A DNA stretch of 64,000 nucleotides from Aurantiochytrium sp. KH105 (lineage: Eukaryota > Sar > Bigyra > Thraustochytrida > Thraustochytriidae). The position numbers and the translations under genes are program-made. Shown here piece after piece: positions 20,409 to 30,807 of this stretch (within the stretch, counting starts at the first letter, position 1; each line of letters begins with the position of its first letter). Location of the stretch: NCBI GenBank assembly GCA_003116975.1, contig BGKB01000113.1:1-64000 (forward strand). Direction: 5' to 3'. The notes beneath the pieces were generated by a model. It had not been told where the DNA came from. It ran no database searches and saw only the letters and a list, made by a program, of their open reading frames with translations.

Positions 20409-22157
20409 ATGGCGCCCAGCACGACCAAGGTGGCCGCCTGGAGCGAGCAGGACGTCCTCGCGTTCCTGGGCAATACAGACGCGGAGGTAGCGCGCGCTGT
20501 GGCGAGCCGGGGCCTCATCAATGGCCGGCAGCTAGAAGCACTCACCTCCGAGGACGACTGCGCAGGCGTACTCGGCGACCGCAGCCTTACGAGAAGACTC
20601 CTCAGCGCCGCCGCACGCGCAAGAGCACCAAACAACAGCACGAGCAGCCGCCAGGCCGGCGAAGACAATTTTGCGTACAAGCGCCTTGAAGACAGCTACA
20701 GCGGGGACAACGAAAACAACAATGGAAACGAAGACGGCGATGAGGCCTGGGACCCCGAGCAGGGCATGGACGAGGTCGATCCCTCGAAACACACCTTTCC
20801 CACGCTCTTTGAACGACCCAGTCTGCTCACGGTCACCCTCGTGCTGCTTTGCGCAGGGAGCTGTGCCCTTTGCTGCACGGTGCTACGCGATACGCTCGCC
20901 GATGCTCTGCACGTCGACCGTAAAGATTTTGTCCAAGAGTTCCTTCGGTACGCCTCCATTCCAATCTTCATGGTGCCTTTCACCTATGTGCACATTTGGC
21001 TCGCGCTCTACATGACCTTTTACCCGACTCAATTCCGCGGCTGCTGCCAGATTCCGGGAACAAACGTAGGCTTTCCGCTTGGCTGGCAAGGCATTATCCC
21101 CTTCAAAGTTGAACCCATGGCCCGTCTGGCCGTGGACCAAATGACCGCCAATCTCCTCGACGTTCAGGAGGTCTTTGACCGCATTGACCCTGCCGTCTTG
21201 GCTCGTGAGCTCGAGCCAGAGCTCCACAAGCACACTGCGCGCGTCCTCGACCTCGTTCTTGCCAAAGAGGCCCCATACGCCTGGAAACTCGTGCCGCAGG
21301 CGGTGCGCAACGAAGTGCTACGTCAGTCCACCAAGGAGTCACTCCAGGTTGTGGAAGAGCTCTTGCAAGAGTTACAGGCTGACATTGAGGACTACTTTGA
21401 CCTGCACAAGCTGGTGGTCGGGATTCTAGTGAATGATGTTGACCTCTTCAACGACCTCTTTATTAGCTGCTCCGATCGTGAGCTCGCTTTTATTCGCAAC
21501 AGCGGCGCCTACATGGGCGGTTTCTTTGGCATTGGACAAATGATTCTCACCATCGTCTTTCGGGGGCAGCCATGGATCCTCCCCGTAGTCGGGCTCATTG
21601 CTGGCGCCATCACAAACTGGATCGCACTCATCGTTATTTTCTCGCCCGTGGACCCGATACCGCTTTGTGGCGGCCGCATCGTGATTCAGGGCCTCTTTTT
21701 AAAGCGCCAGCCTCAGGTCGCCAAGCTCTATGGACATGTCGTTAGGCACAAAATTCTCACGGCTGAGAACCTCAATCGAGCCCTCATGCGCGGTCCCAAG
21801 CGCGAGCAAGTGCTTGCGCTCTCGCAGCGTCACATCCGAGCTGCCTTTGACCGCACCGTAAACGTCGTCGGTCCTTTGCGCAAACTCGTGGGCGATGCCC
21901 TCGACCGCATCGGTGACAGCGTTGCTCACGAGCTCAGTCATGACATGTACGATATTATGCGCTCGGCAGAGCCATACATGAATGACACCTTTGATCTTCA
22001 GCGCACCTTGACGACGCGAATGAGCAAGATGCCGCCACGCGATTTTGAGCGTCTCCTTCACCCAATCTTTGAGCAAGAGGAATGGAAGCTGGTTCTCGTG
22101 GGCGGCGCTCTTGGCGCCTTCTTTGGTGTCTTCCAGGCAAAGTTTGCCAACATGTAG
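20409..22157 (+). CDS. SAM-like domain plus DUF445 membrane protein
   Basis: This 582-residue protein starts with a short helical domain (about 9-70: WSEQDVLAFL, GLINGRQLEAL, LTRRLLSA) like a sterile alpha motif, then an acidic linker and a DUF445 region. Hydrophobic segments lie at about 137-158, 183-203, 373-415 and at the C-terminus. DUF445 hallmarks are WQGIIPFKVEPMARLAVDQM, with the typical QG-IP turn, and the closing EEWKLVLVGGALGAFFGVFQ. Family members are membrane proteins of unknown biochemical role found in bacteria, algae and other protists. No presequence is obvious. The SAM-type front end suggests an oligomerising or protein-binding role. Confidence 0.8.
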   Translation: MAPSTTKVAAWSEQDVLAFLGNTDAEVARAVASRGLINGRQLEALTSEDDCAGVLGDRSLTRRLLSAAARARAPNNSTSSRQAGEDNFAYKRLEDSYSGDNENNNGNEDGDEAWDPEQGMDEVDPSKHTFPTLFERPSLLTVTLVLLCAGSCALCCTVLRDTLADALHVDRKDFVQEFLRYASIPIFMVPFTYVHIWLALYMTFYPTQFRGCCQIPGTNVGFPLGWQGIIPFKVEPMARLAVDQMTANLLDVQEVFDRIDPAVLARELEPELHKHTARVLDLVLAKEAPYAWKLVPQAVRNEVLRQSTKESLQVVEELLQELQADIEDYFDLHKLVVGILVNDVDLFNDLFISCSDRELAFIRNSGAYMGGFFGIGQMILTIVFRGQPWILPVVGLIAGAITNWIALIVIFSPVDPIPLCGGRIVIQGLFLKRQPQVAKLYGHVVRHKILTAENLNRALMRGPKREQVLALSQRHIRAAFDRTVNVVGPLRKLVGDALDRIGDSVAHELSHDMYDIMRSAEPYMNDTFDLQRTLTTRMSKMPPRDFERLLHPIFEQEEWKLVLVGGALGAFFGVFQAKFANM

Positions 22158-22413
22158 GACAACGTTGTGCCCAAGTTAAAGGTTTTTATTTCTCTCTGAG
22201 GGCGAATGTCAAGGAGAGCGAATGATGCTAGATTGTTAGACAAATCATTTTTCATTTTATATAATTCTTGCCCCTTCTTCGAATCGAGTTACCTACCGAT
22301 GGTGTACACGCGCATAGCAGCCCTCGTGGGTCCGTTTCTGATCAAGTCGAGCATCTTTGCGCATACTTTCCCCTCCCTGATGCATGTGCATACTTCCAAG
22401 AACCCAAGTACGT

Positions 22414-23637
22414 TCATGATGACCCTGTGTTGCGCGCTTGTGGTAGAATGTCCGGACGCACATAGAGATAAAGCGCGCCAGGACCAGCTCGCTTGTAGTG
22501 AGGCATAAGCTCTGCATGATATGCGAGCTTATCACTGTAGGTTTGCTCGACCGTAGGCACATGAAGAGCGCTTGCCATCTCCTTTCGTACATTGCGCGCA
22601 AAAAGCGCCGCGTCAGCTTTCTCCATCTCATTGGGCTCGTAGAGTGGAAGATAGCGCACGCGCAAACGGTGTCGCCACTGTGCAAGCATGCGTAAAAGAT
22701 GTGTCGGCGTGTGCACCGATTCATATGCTGGCGAAAAGTCTCCGCGAGAAGCATCAATGGGGAACTCGAGAACCACAGGAAGAACCGGGGTGCCCGGGCG
22801 AAAAGCACCCGTTTTGAACTGCAAAAGACACGTTCCATTTGTAGTCGTTCCTTCAGGAAACACAAGCAGTGGCTGTTTCTCGTCTTTGCGAGGACTCTTG
22901 ACCCTCGAGAAGATCGCCTCCGAAGCACTCGGACCGCCACCCTCGCGGTCTACCAAGAGACCTCCAAGCTCCATGGCAACGTAGCCAACGAGGGGGACTT
23001 TCAAACAGGTCTTTTTCATGACGAACGAAGGGCAATGCGCTGTCGACATAAAGTACAAAATCTCAAGATACGAAATGTGATTCGCAACAATCACACGCGG
23101 TCGCTCTTGCAAGCCTTGCGCATCGCCCTCGACTTCAATATGATAAAAACCAAGGATCCACAGGGTCCAGCGCGTTACACGGCGGGTCACAGCGAGCTTG
23201 TAGCGCTGCGGAATGCCAAGACGCGCACTCGCTGCGAGCGCCAAGCCGTACGTTCCGAGAAGCGTTGCCAAGAGACCGATTCTCACGGGGACCAGCGTCA
23301 CGAGCGCGATGGCAGTTTTCAGTCGCGTCCACGCGTCCATATTCGCGTCCACACGCTGGAAAGGAGCTATCTCTGACGTTACAGCGTCGTCATCGTTCTC
23401 GTGGGTCTCGCGCTCTTGACTCGCGCCGTGCTCATCTTGGCCCCCACGTCGACGCATGAAGAGAGTCCGTGGGCCACTCGCGTTTGCTCTGCCGTCGCTG
23501 CTGCGAGCGCGTTTATAGCTGGCAGCGCGTAGCACAGGAGCGCAGGGCTCCTGTATGCCGACTCTACTTGGTTGCCGCAGGTGTCCCTTCCGAGTCTCGC
23601 GCCTCGTTCTGCTTTTTTTTCTTTCGTTGTTCGTCAC
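22414..23637 (-). CDS. Lysophospholipid acyltransferase, LPEAT/LPCAT type
   Basis: The protein re-acylates lysophospholipids using acyl-CoA at the ER. From the longest start it has 407 residues; a shorter start at 23457 (MRRRGG) is equally possible. A hydrophobic segment lies at about 108-138. PlsC motif I is NHISYLEIL (186-194), in which the usual aspartate of H-x4-D is glutamate (E192). Motif II lies around GGLLVDRE (225-232) and motif III is FPEGTTTNGT (260-269), the form typical of LPEAT/LPCAT1 enzymes. Flanking blocks (CPSFVMKK, KVPLVGYV, LLQFKTGAFRPGTPVLPV) closely follow plant LPEAT1. It lacks the C-terminal EF hands of some LPCATs. The product ends just before the DUF445 gene ends (convergent). 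Confidence 0.88.
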   Translation of the reverse strand: MTNNERKKSRTRRETRKGHLRQPSRVGIQEPCAPVLRAASYKRARSSDGRANASGPRTLFMRRRGGQDEHGASQERETHENDDDAVTSEIAPFQRVDANMDAWTRLKTAIALVTLVPVRIGLLATLLGTYGLALAASARLGIPQRYKLAVTRRVTRWTLWILGFYHIEVEGDAQGLQERPRVIVANHISYLEILYFMSTAHCPSFVMKKTCLKVPLVGYVAMELGGLLVDREGGGPSASEAIFSRVKSPRKDEKQPLLVFPEGTTTNGTCLLQFKTGAFRPGTPVLPVVLEFPIDASRGDFSPAYESVHTPTHLLRMLAQWRHRLRVRYLPLYEPNEMEKADAALFARNVRKEMASALHVPTVEQTYSDKLAYHAELMPHYKRAGPGALYLYVRPDILPQARNTGSS

Positions 23638-24382
23638 ATCATGATGGCATCAGGCCTCATAATCATGGTCGTCGCTTGGCGAACCTCATTGCGATCAATG
23701 TGTAGCACGTCTTCGAGATTATTGACAGCGTCCGCGATATTGAGAGAAACTCGTTCTCCTGACGCGCTCCGCGGTTCTTTTTCTTTTTATTCTTGGCTCT
23801 GTTGCAATTTTGGGGTTTAGAGATCCAACTCGCAAATGATCCGTTACGGCTTAGTTTTTCAAGAGACAAATTGCCGCGACGACGACTCGTGGCGGCGGCA
23901 CTCGAATTTGCAGTTCAGAGCTGAAAAAATATAGTTTCTGCCTACCACACGGAGCCGCACAAGTCGCAAAAGATCCTTGCTCATGCCAAACTTTGCTTCT
24001 TTTTTTTAAACGAAGGCGTGCCGGGTCAATCGTGCACGGACTGGATCCGTTTTGGTCCAGTTTCTGCATAAAGTCCTCCAAAAAGGCTAATATGAAGGTC
24101 ATCCGTGCCTAACAAAGTCTCGTTACGCGTCATTAAAAGATATACATACACAGTAAGAGGAATGACTATTTCATATTGTGGTTGCGCGCGGCGCTCCGCG
24201 GCGTTGCCGAGAGAGAGGGAGGTCAGCGCTGTCCCGCGACATTGAGGTTCGACGTACGCCGCAAAGGCCTGCGTCAAATCAATTCGCGATGCCGTGCGAG
24301 GTTGCTCTCGCGAAGGCACGATTGAGCACGGCCTCACGACGCTCAAACGCGAGGATTTATTCTTGTACAAGGGTTTATTGAA
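23638..24382. other. Divergent spacer between acyltransferase and IQ-motif genes
   Basis: This 745-base AT-richer stretch should contain both promoters. I see no gene, RNA or strong repeat in it. Confidence 0.45.
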
Positions 24383-25675
24383 GTGCGAGGAATGCGTGCG
24401 AATGGTCGCGAGGCCATGACGAAGTCCGGAGGCGTGTCACGGAAGCCGGCGGTACCACGAAGCCCGAGCAAACCTCGAGCACCAGGACGAAAGGCATCGC
24501 CGCGCCAGACGAACGTAGACATCACAACCAGCTCGCGCGTCGAAGGAGCAAAACTTGGGTGCGCCTCCAGAAATCATGGATTTACTGCCAGCTTTGTGAG
24601 AGGCATGAACCGCGACACGTCGTTGCAAGCGGCGACGCACGCCAATTGGCTTGCGGAAACAAGACTCGAGAGAAAGCGCGCGACTTTTGAAGCTCAAATC
24701 CTCAGGTACGAGGATTTTCATAAGCGAATGCTCAAGGAGATATCATTGCTGCGGAAACAGGAGGAACGCAAGTCTTTGCGTGAGGCCCGGCGTGCGCAGT
24801 TTCGTCGCGAGAGAGATAGCGCGGTTCGCATTCAGGCCGTGTTACGTGGTAAGATGGTTCGACAGCAAAACGAAGCCATCCGTGCAGCCGCATCAAGGCG
24901 GAGACGATCTTCGCTTCTCCGTATGGATCAGCGACGTCGCGAAGATGCGGCGTGTGTTCCTTTACAAGGCGCGTGCCGAGGGTGGCTTAGCCGTCGTCGT
25001 GCGCGAGCGCGTCAGGAGGCCTCGATCACCTTGCAGCGATTCTGGCGTCGAAGAAAGCTAGAGAATCATAAAGCCGAGCTCGCGGTGGTTCACCTTCAGG
25101 CGCTTTACCGTGGGCGGCTTATTCGCTCGCTACTGCAAGATGATGATGACGACGACGATGATATTGACGACGAGAATGACATGGACGATGACGATACGAA
25201 TGAAACGGACAACGAGAATGTTGCTAATGATGGTAAGGTCGAAAAGGAGAGTGAAAAGAAGAATGGCGTCACAAGATCGCAGGGCAATATAGTTGCTGGT
25301 GTTGCCGCAGTTGCCTGCGACCGGGAAGATACTGTCGCCGACGCTATCGTTCAGCCGCTCGCCGCAAAGACTTTATCATCCTTGACAGCCAAGTCCGGCG
25401 GGGCTCGAATCACCGAGCAGCCTGGACGCAGCGAAGGCGACTTATCATCAGCAGCGATTGCCGCATCGGAAGGAAAGGTTGCCGCATCCGCGAGAAAGCA
25501 GGCTCGGTCGAAGCGCCGCGGAAAACGCAGGCGCTACCGTAATTCGACTGTTTCCGAGGCTCGCAAGGTCCGAAAACGCAGAAACAAGGCGGCACTGAAC
25601 ATGCAAAAGACGTATCGCGGTTATCGTTCGCGGCAGCAGACCAACACGAAAAAACAAAGCCGCGTCTCGCTCTGA
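24383..25675 (+). CDS. Multi-IQ-motif protein (calmodulin-binding)
   Basis: This 430-residue protein has five IQ-like motifs: AVRIQAVLRGKMVR, CVPLQGACRGWLSRR, SITLQRFWRRRK and VVHLQALYRGRLIR between about 145 and 250, and ALNMQKTYRGYRSRQ near the C-terminus. IQ motifs bind calmodulin or related EF-hand light chains. A coiled-coil segment (about 90-145, Arg/Glu/Leu-rich) precedes them. Between the fourth and fifth motif lies a strongly acidic stretch with eight consecutive aspartates. No motor, kinase or other catalytic domain is visible, so it is best described as a calmodulin-binding scaffold of unknown role. The first Met may not be the real start, as further Mets follow at residues 4 and 12. 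Confidence 0.72.
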   Translation: MRGMRANGREAMTKSGGVSRKPAVPRSPSKPRAPGRKASPRQTNVDITTSSRVEGAKLGCASRNHGFTASFVRGMNRDTSLQAATHANWLAETRLERKRATFEAQILRYEDFHKRMLKEISLLRKQEERKSLREARRAQFRRERDSAVRIQAVLRGKMVRQQNEAIRAAASRRRRSSLLRMDQRRREDAACVPLQGACRGWLSRRRARARQEASITLQRFWRRRKLENHKAELAVVHLQALYRGRLIRSLLQDDDDDDDDIDDENDMDDDDTNETDNENVANDGKVEKESEKKNGVTRSQGNIVAGVAAVACDREDTVADAIVQPLAAKTLSSLTAKSGGARITEQPGRSEGDLSSAAIAASEGKVAASARKQARSKRRGKRRRYRNSTVSEARKVRKRRNKAALNMQKTYRGYRSRQQTNTKKQSRVSL

Positions 25676-25916
25676 CCTCTGCGCGGTCGACTCGATTCGA
25701 CGCTCGCAGGCCATGAAAACAAGGAAGGAAGACTCGCCGCCTGGGTCAAGGCAGATGGACAATGCCACAAGAGACGCACACTGCCCTGGCTGAACCGCTG
25801 GTCCTGCTGTCGCGATCGATGCCCACAAGATGACACAACACAATGCGATAGTCCACACGGCACGCCCAATCTCGTCTTGACACGACGAGACTTCTGCCTC
25901 GCGGTCTCGCCTGGCG

Positions 25917-25950
<34 letters not shown>

Positions 25951-27852
25951 ATCGCGGCGTGCCGACACCGCTGGTCGCGCCCCATGGCCCAGCTGCTGCT
26001 GCTGGCACGGAGCTCAATTTCCGCACGCAAGTCAAGACAAGGCAAGACAAGACAAGACAAGACAAGACCGCCCGCAGCGCGTGCGGCAGGCCGCCTCATG
26101 CTGTCTGTCTCCATCCATCCGCGAACCGGGATGGTGTTTCCTTCGCAGCACCAACAAAGTGCAACTGCAACCAGCTCAGCAGCACCAGCAGCTGCTGCTA
26201 CAGCTGCAGGTGGTGTGGCAGAAGGCCAGGTCGCGGTCGCGCTGACTCAGCTTCTTGCGGTCGTGGACCCCGAGTTCTCTTTTCGCGGGTCGCCGCTGGC
26301 TGGAGCAGCCTCGTGAGGTGACGCGAGGAGTGCGTGCTGTGCTGCAGCTCGCCACTGAGCCCCTGCTGCGCACGCCTCGGCCCCGTGGTTCTCGCGGCCC
26401 TCGAGGTCCAAGAGGGCCGCCGCCATGAGCGCCTCATCGCCGAGCTCGGCCCAGACTTTGCGCGCCACAGCGGCAGCGACAGCGAGAGCGACGCAGGGCG
26501 AGCGGGCCCGCGTCAACGGTGGCGTACGTGCTGGGCGTGCCGGGTCTGCGCGCCCGGTCCGGGCGCGTACGTCAGCATGGCGAGCGCTTCCTGAAGAGCG
26601 TCGCTGCGTGGCCCATCCTCATTGCTTGAGTAGGCCTAGTAGAAAGGTGATGTGAAATACGTGTGAACGAATGAATGAATGTATGTATAGACCGTGGCGC
26701 ACATTGCGCTTGAGCTCGAGCAGGTCGAGCTCGTCGAGCTCGTCGAGAGGCTGGAGCTGCAGAGCACGAGGTCGAGCTCGAGGCCGGAGAAAAAGGGCTC
26801 GGGACTGACCGTGAGTGTGCCTCGTTGGCGACACAGTGTGCTGCGGTCCCGAGCGTGCGGCGCAAGTCGGAAGCCGTGCACGCACTGGAGTTGCCGCGAA
26901 GACGGGATCATCGAGCTCGGCTGCTCTGGACTTCACTGCGACCACCAAGCGGGCGTGCATCTGCACCCCGGTTGCTCGGGAAGCGCGGCGGTTTCCTCGG
27001 CCATGAGATGTGATGCCGGCAACCTTGTCTCGCCATGGTGCATCACAGGCCTCGTCCGCATGCCGTTGGGATGGATCCCGGTCGTCTCCACGGATCGATG
27101 GATGGATGGACGCATGGAGGGCCCAAGGCCTCCGGCCGAGCGAGCGAGTATCCTGCGCTATCGATCGAATGCGGCAGCGGCTCATGTCCTTTGTCCATGC
27201 GCATCATCATGACCCCGCCTCCACCTCCGCCTGCTCCTGCACCTTCATCTTCACCTGCATCTGCATCCCAAGCGTCTTCCGCTTGGTCTCGCCTGCATCC
27301 GCCTTCGCTGGGCCTCGATTCTCGCATTCAGCTCCGGGTCCTCGGTTCGCGGGTCGCTCTTGCCGCCGCTGTCGCGCGCCGTTCGCACGGACTGGCGCAG
27401 CGTGGCGCAGCGCGAGCACCTGCACGCTCGGCTGCGCTCGCTCGCGTGCACGCCGCGGCCTGGCGAGGCGCGGCGTCGTCGCGCGCGATGGCGGCGGGGC
27501 GCGGCGCGGCGCGGCCTGGCGTGGCACGCCGCGGCGCCGCGAGGGAGGGCAGCGCCCGCGCCCGCGAGGGGAGGGAGAGAAGCGGCGAGTCAGCGGCGCG
27601 GTTCGGCAGCGCGACGAAAGAGAGGCGCGGAGGAAGATAGCGAGCGAGCTAGCGAGCCGCACGAGGCGAGAGGAGTAACCGCGCGAGAGGAGCAGAACTC
27701 CGGAGGGAGTATCTGTCGAGGCGGCGAGCGCAGGAGAGCTCGCGGCAAACCCGTAATACCCGCCCGAGAGGAGGGAAAGAGAAGCTTGGCTGGCAACAAG
27801 GCAGGCGAGCGAGCGCGCGAGCTGGGGATCACAGAGAAGAGGGGAAAGAAAG
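25676..27852. other. Spacer of 2.2 kb rich in short repeats
   Basis: The spacer holds a GGCT repeat (25917-25949), a CAAGA repeat (26043-26069), GAGCTCG clusters near 26710-26780 and GGAT repeats near 27098-27113. The last 400 bases before 27853 are highly GC-rich and purine-biased and are presumably the promoter and leader of the CoA-transferase. No gene is supported. Confidence 0.5.
25917..25949. repeat. GGCT tetranucleotide repeat
   Basis: Eight uninterrupted copies lie in a gene-free spacer. A related GGCTAGCT-type run occurs near 19170-19192. Confidence 0.85.
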
Positions 27853-30054
27853 ATGCTGTCCAAGCTGGCGAACAACGGGCGCACGACCAAGAGGCATGCG
27901 CCCGTGATGCAGGAGTTCCGGCGCTTCCGCAGCCTGTTCACGGGCAAGGGCCAGAGCAAGGTGATCGCAAAAGAGGATGCGGCATCGCTCGTGCGAAATG
28001 GCAACACCGTGCTCATCGGAGGCTTCGTGTGCCAGTCCATGGCCGAAACTGTGCTCAAGTCGCTCGGCCAGCACTACCTGGAAAACAAGGTGCCCAAGGA
28101 CCTCACGCTCATGTTCTTTGGCTGCGGTGACCCCCACGGAAAGCGCGGCAACAACCACTTTGCGCACAAGGGCATGCTCCGTCGCGCAATCGGTGGACAC
28201 TTTGGCCAGAGCCCCGACCTGCACCCGGCCATTCGCAACAACGAGATCGAGGCCTACGCCCTGCCCATGGGCGCCATCGCCCGCATGGTCCGTAGCCGCG
28301 CAAGCAACACCCCCGGCCACTTTACCAAGGTCGGTCTCGGCACGTTCGTGGACCCCCGTCTTGCCGGCGGCAAGCTCAACGAGTTCACCAAGCGCGACCT
28401 CGTCGAAGTCGTCCACATCGATGACCAGGAGTACCTCCGCTACAAGCCCGTCAACATTGACGTGAGCATCATCAAGGCCACCACCGCCGACACCGACGGC
28501 AACCTCACCATTGAGAACGAGAGCGTGTCTGCCGACGCGCTCCTCCTCGCCACCGCCGCGCGCGCCAGCGGCGGTATCACCATCGCCCAGGTCGATCGCA
28601 TCGCCGAGGCCGGCACCCTGCACATGCCGGACGTCAAGGTCCCCGGCCCGCTCATTGACGCCATCGTCATTACCGATCCGGAGGACCGCAACATGGGCTA
28701 CTACACGCCGGGCATCGAGCCTTCGTTCTCGGGCGAGGTCAAGATCCCGCTTGACAACATCCCTCCCGTGCCCATGAGCCCAAAGAAGATTATGGGCCGT
28801 CGCGCGGCCCTCGAACTCAATCCCCAGCGCATCATGATCAACCTTGGCATCGGTGCGCCCGAATACGTGGCGTCCATCGCCAACGAGGAGGGCGTGCTCG
28901 ACCACATTGTGCTCACCACCGAGGCTGGCATGTACGGCGGTCTCGGCGCCTCGGGCCACGAGTTCGGCCCGGCCTACAACCCGCAGGCACGCGTCGACAC
29001 CAGCCAGCAGTTTGACGTCTACAACGGTTCCGGCCTCGATATCTGCTACCTTGGTGCCGCCGAGATCTCGGCCGACACCGGTGATGTCAACGTGTCCAAG
29101 CTCGGTGAGCGCTACATTGGCCCGGGCGGTTTCATCGACATTACCCAGAGCACTCAGCGCGTCGTCTTCATGGGCACCTTTACCAAGAAGGGTCTCAAGG
29201 TCTCGGCCAAGGACGGCAAGCTCACCATCGAGCAGGAGGGTCAGATCCCCATGTTTCAGCGCGTCCGCGAGGTCACCTTTTCCGGCGCGCAGGCCCTTTC
29301 CCATGCACAGAACGTCAAGTACATTACGGAGCGCGCCGTCTTCCAGCTCACGCCCGAGGGTGTCGAGCTCACCGAGGTGGCCCCTGGCATTGACCTTGAC
29401 ACCCAGATCCTCGACCTCATGGACCCCAAGCCTATTGTGAACCGTGACACCCTCAAGGTCATGGACATTCGCATCTTCAACGAGGACAGCATGAACATGC
29501 AGGATGACTTCTTCCGCGACCAGTCCGCCTTTTCCTCGCGCTTCTCCTACAAGGAGGACACCAACACCTGCTTCCTCGATCTCAGTGGCATCTCCGTGCG
29601 TGACGAGAAGACCCTTGAGGCACTCTGCTCCGAGGTCAAGGCCAACTTTGAGCGCATCACGAACCACGGCGAGAAGAAGGTTCACTGTGTCTCGACCTAC
29701 GAACGCAGCGACATTCTCCCCGAGCTCTCGGACAAGCTCAACGAAATGCTCAACGTTGTCGGCTCCGACTACCTGCTTTCCGTGCGCCGTCTTGGAGGCA
29801 AGGTCTTCATGCGCCAAAAGACTGTCCGCGACATGGAGCTGTTCTCCAACGAGGACATTTGGAACTCTTTCAGCAACGGCAAGGACGAGGTCACGCGCTC
29901 GCAGTTCAAGGAGGGCATCGAGAAGTTTTTGCAGATCAACTTTTCCAACCGCGACATCATGCGTATTCTCGGCAACAGCACCGAGAACGTTGCTGCCAAG
30001 GACTTTGATAAGCTCATGATGAGTGTCAAGAGCATCGTGTCCTCTACGGACTGA
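27853..30054 (+). CDS. Family I CoA-transferase (acetate/propionate/3-ketoacid type), copy 1, long form
   Basis: This 733-residue enzyme swaps CoA between short-chain acids. The N-terminus (about 1-35) is Arg/Lys-rich without early acidic residues and resembles a mitochondrial presequence. The alpha half carries GNTVLIGGF and GLGTFVDPR, and the beta half carries INLGIGAPEYVA and the catalytic glutamate E357 in TTEAGMYGG, followed by DVNVSKLGERYIGPGGFIDITQ and the KVSAKDGKLTIEQEG and VREVTFSGAQ blocks typical of propionate CoA-transferase/YdiF. About 190 extra C-terminal residues follow; their YLLSVRRLGGKVFMRQK block resembles the extension of long bacterial members. Codons almost always end in C or G, which suggests high expression. 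A paralogue follows directly on the same strand. Confidence 0.9.
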   Translation: MLSKLANNGRTTKRHAPVMQEFRRFRSLFTGKGQSKVIAKEDAASLVRNGNTVLIGGFVCQSMAETVLKSLGQHYLENKVPKDLTLMFFGCGDPHGKRGNNHFAHKGMLRRAIGGHFGQSPDLHPAIRNNEIEAYALPMGAIARMVRSRASNTPGHFTKVGLGTFVDPRLAGGKLNEFTKRDLVEVVHIDDQEYLRYKPVNIDVSIIKATTADTDGNLTIENESVSADALLLATAARASGGITIAQVDRIAEAGTLHMPDVKVPGPLIDAIVITDPEDRNMGYYTPGIEPSFSGEVKIPLDNIPPVPMSPKKIMGRRAALELNPQRIMINLGIGAPEYVASIANEEGVLDHIVLTTEAGMYGGLGASGHEFGPAYNPQARVDTSQQFDVYNGSGLDICYLGAAEISADTGDVNVSKLGERYIGPGGFIDITQSTQRVVFMGTFTKKGLKVSAKDGKLTIEQEGQIPMFQRVREVTFSGAQALSHAQNVKYITERAVFQLTPEGVELTEVAPGIDLDTQILDLMDPKPIVNRDTLKVMDIRIFNEDSMNMQDDFFRDQSAFSSRFSYKEDTNTCFLDLSGISVRDEKTLEALCSEVKANFERITNHGEKKVHCVSTYERSDILPELSDKLNEMLNVVGSDYLLSVRRLGGKVFMRQKTVRDMELFSNEDIWNSFSNGKDEVTRSQFKEGIEKFLQINFSNRDIMRILGNSTENVAAKDFDKLMMSVKSIVSSTD

Positions 30055-30155
30055 TCATGATTATTTCTTATCTCTCTTTTTTTTGTCAGATCTATACTTT
30101 TTACTTTAGATTTTCAGTTATCATTTCGTCCTTGTAATCCCAGCAAGCTGTCTTC

Positions 30156-30207
<52 letters not shown>

Positions 30208-30807
30208 GAGCTAAAATGCTGCGTCGAAATGCTCATGAACGAGCTTTGTGTCCTTATTTTCCATCGCACCGCCTCAACATCATCTTGTTGAGATTAATGT
30301 GAACGAACGATACAAGCGATGGCGTCTAGTTTACTTTCTTTCCTCTCGGTTTCGGACTCACAGTCAGACTCGGACTCGGATTCGGACGCGAACGCCCTCG
30401 AGAAATTCTACAAGACCTCTTCTCTTCCGAATTTGACATTCAGGCTATCTACACTGACGACGCCTCGATGGCGACTGCGCTTGAATTGCAGCATCTAAGC
30501 ATTGACTGTGAGGAAGGTAGGCTGGCCAAGGATTCACGTTCAGCGTGCGCAACGCCGTGGTGGTGCCACCTTGCAGCTTTCTACAAGAAGGAGGATCTGG
30601 ATGTCTGGGCGGCTGGTCCAGATCCTGAGTCCGATGTCAAGTCAAGATCTTGTTTCCCCTCTGGACGGGCAGCAGCAGACCGCGAACTCTTCCGCTCGAG
30701 CACAAGGCGCACCGCGTGGCGTGGCGCACCAGATCGAGACGCCCAGCGTGCAGCGCTCCAACGTGGGCAGAGCCCTCGTGGGAAAAGGCCTCGACGCGAC
30801 TGGCACA
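30055..30807. other. Spacer between the tandem CoA-transferase genes
   Basis: The spacer holds a CT repeat at 30163-30194 and an AT-richer 3' region. Its last 300 bases are open in frame with the second gene (from 30502), but this part is not conserved with copy 1 and may be 5' leader. Confidence 0.45.
30163..30194. repeat. CT dinucleotide repeat
   Basis: About 16 CT units lie shortly downstream of the first CoA-transferase gene. A second similar CT run lies at about 59393-59416. Confidence 0.9.

Noticed and set aside
27829-29817. 662-codon open frame on the minus strand opposite CoA-transferase copy 1
   Set aside because: It is a mirror effect of the strong preference for C-ending codons in the real gene. 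Its translation is Gly/Val/Asp/His-rich with no motifs.
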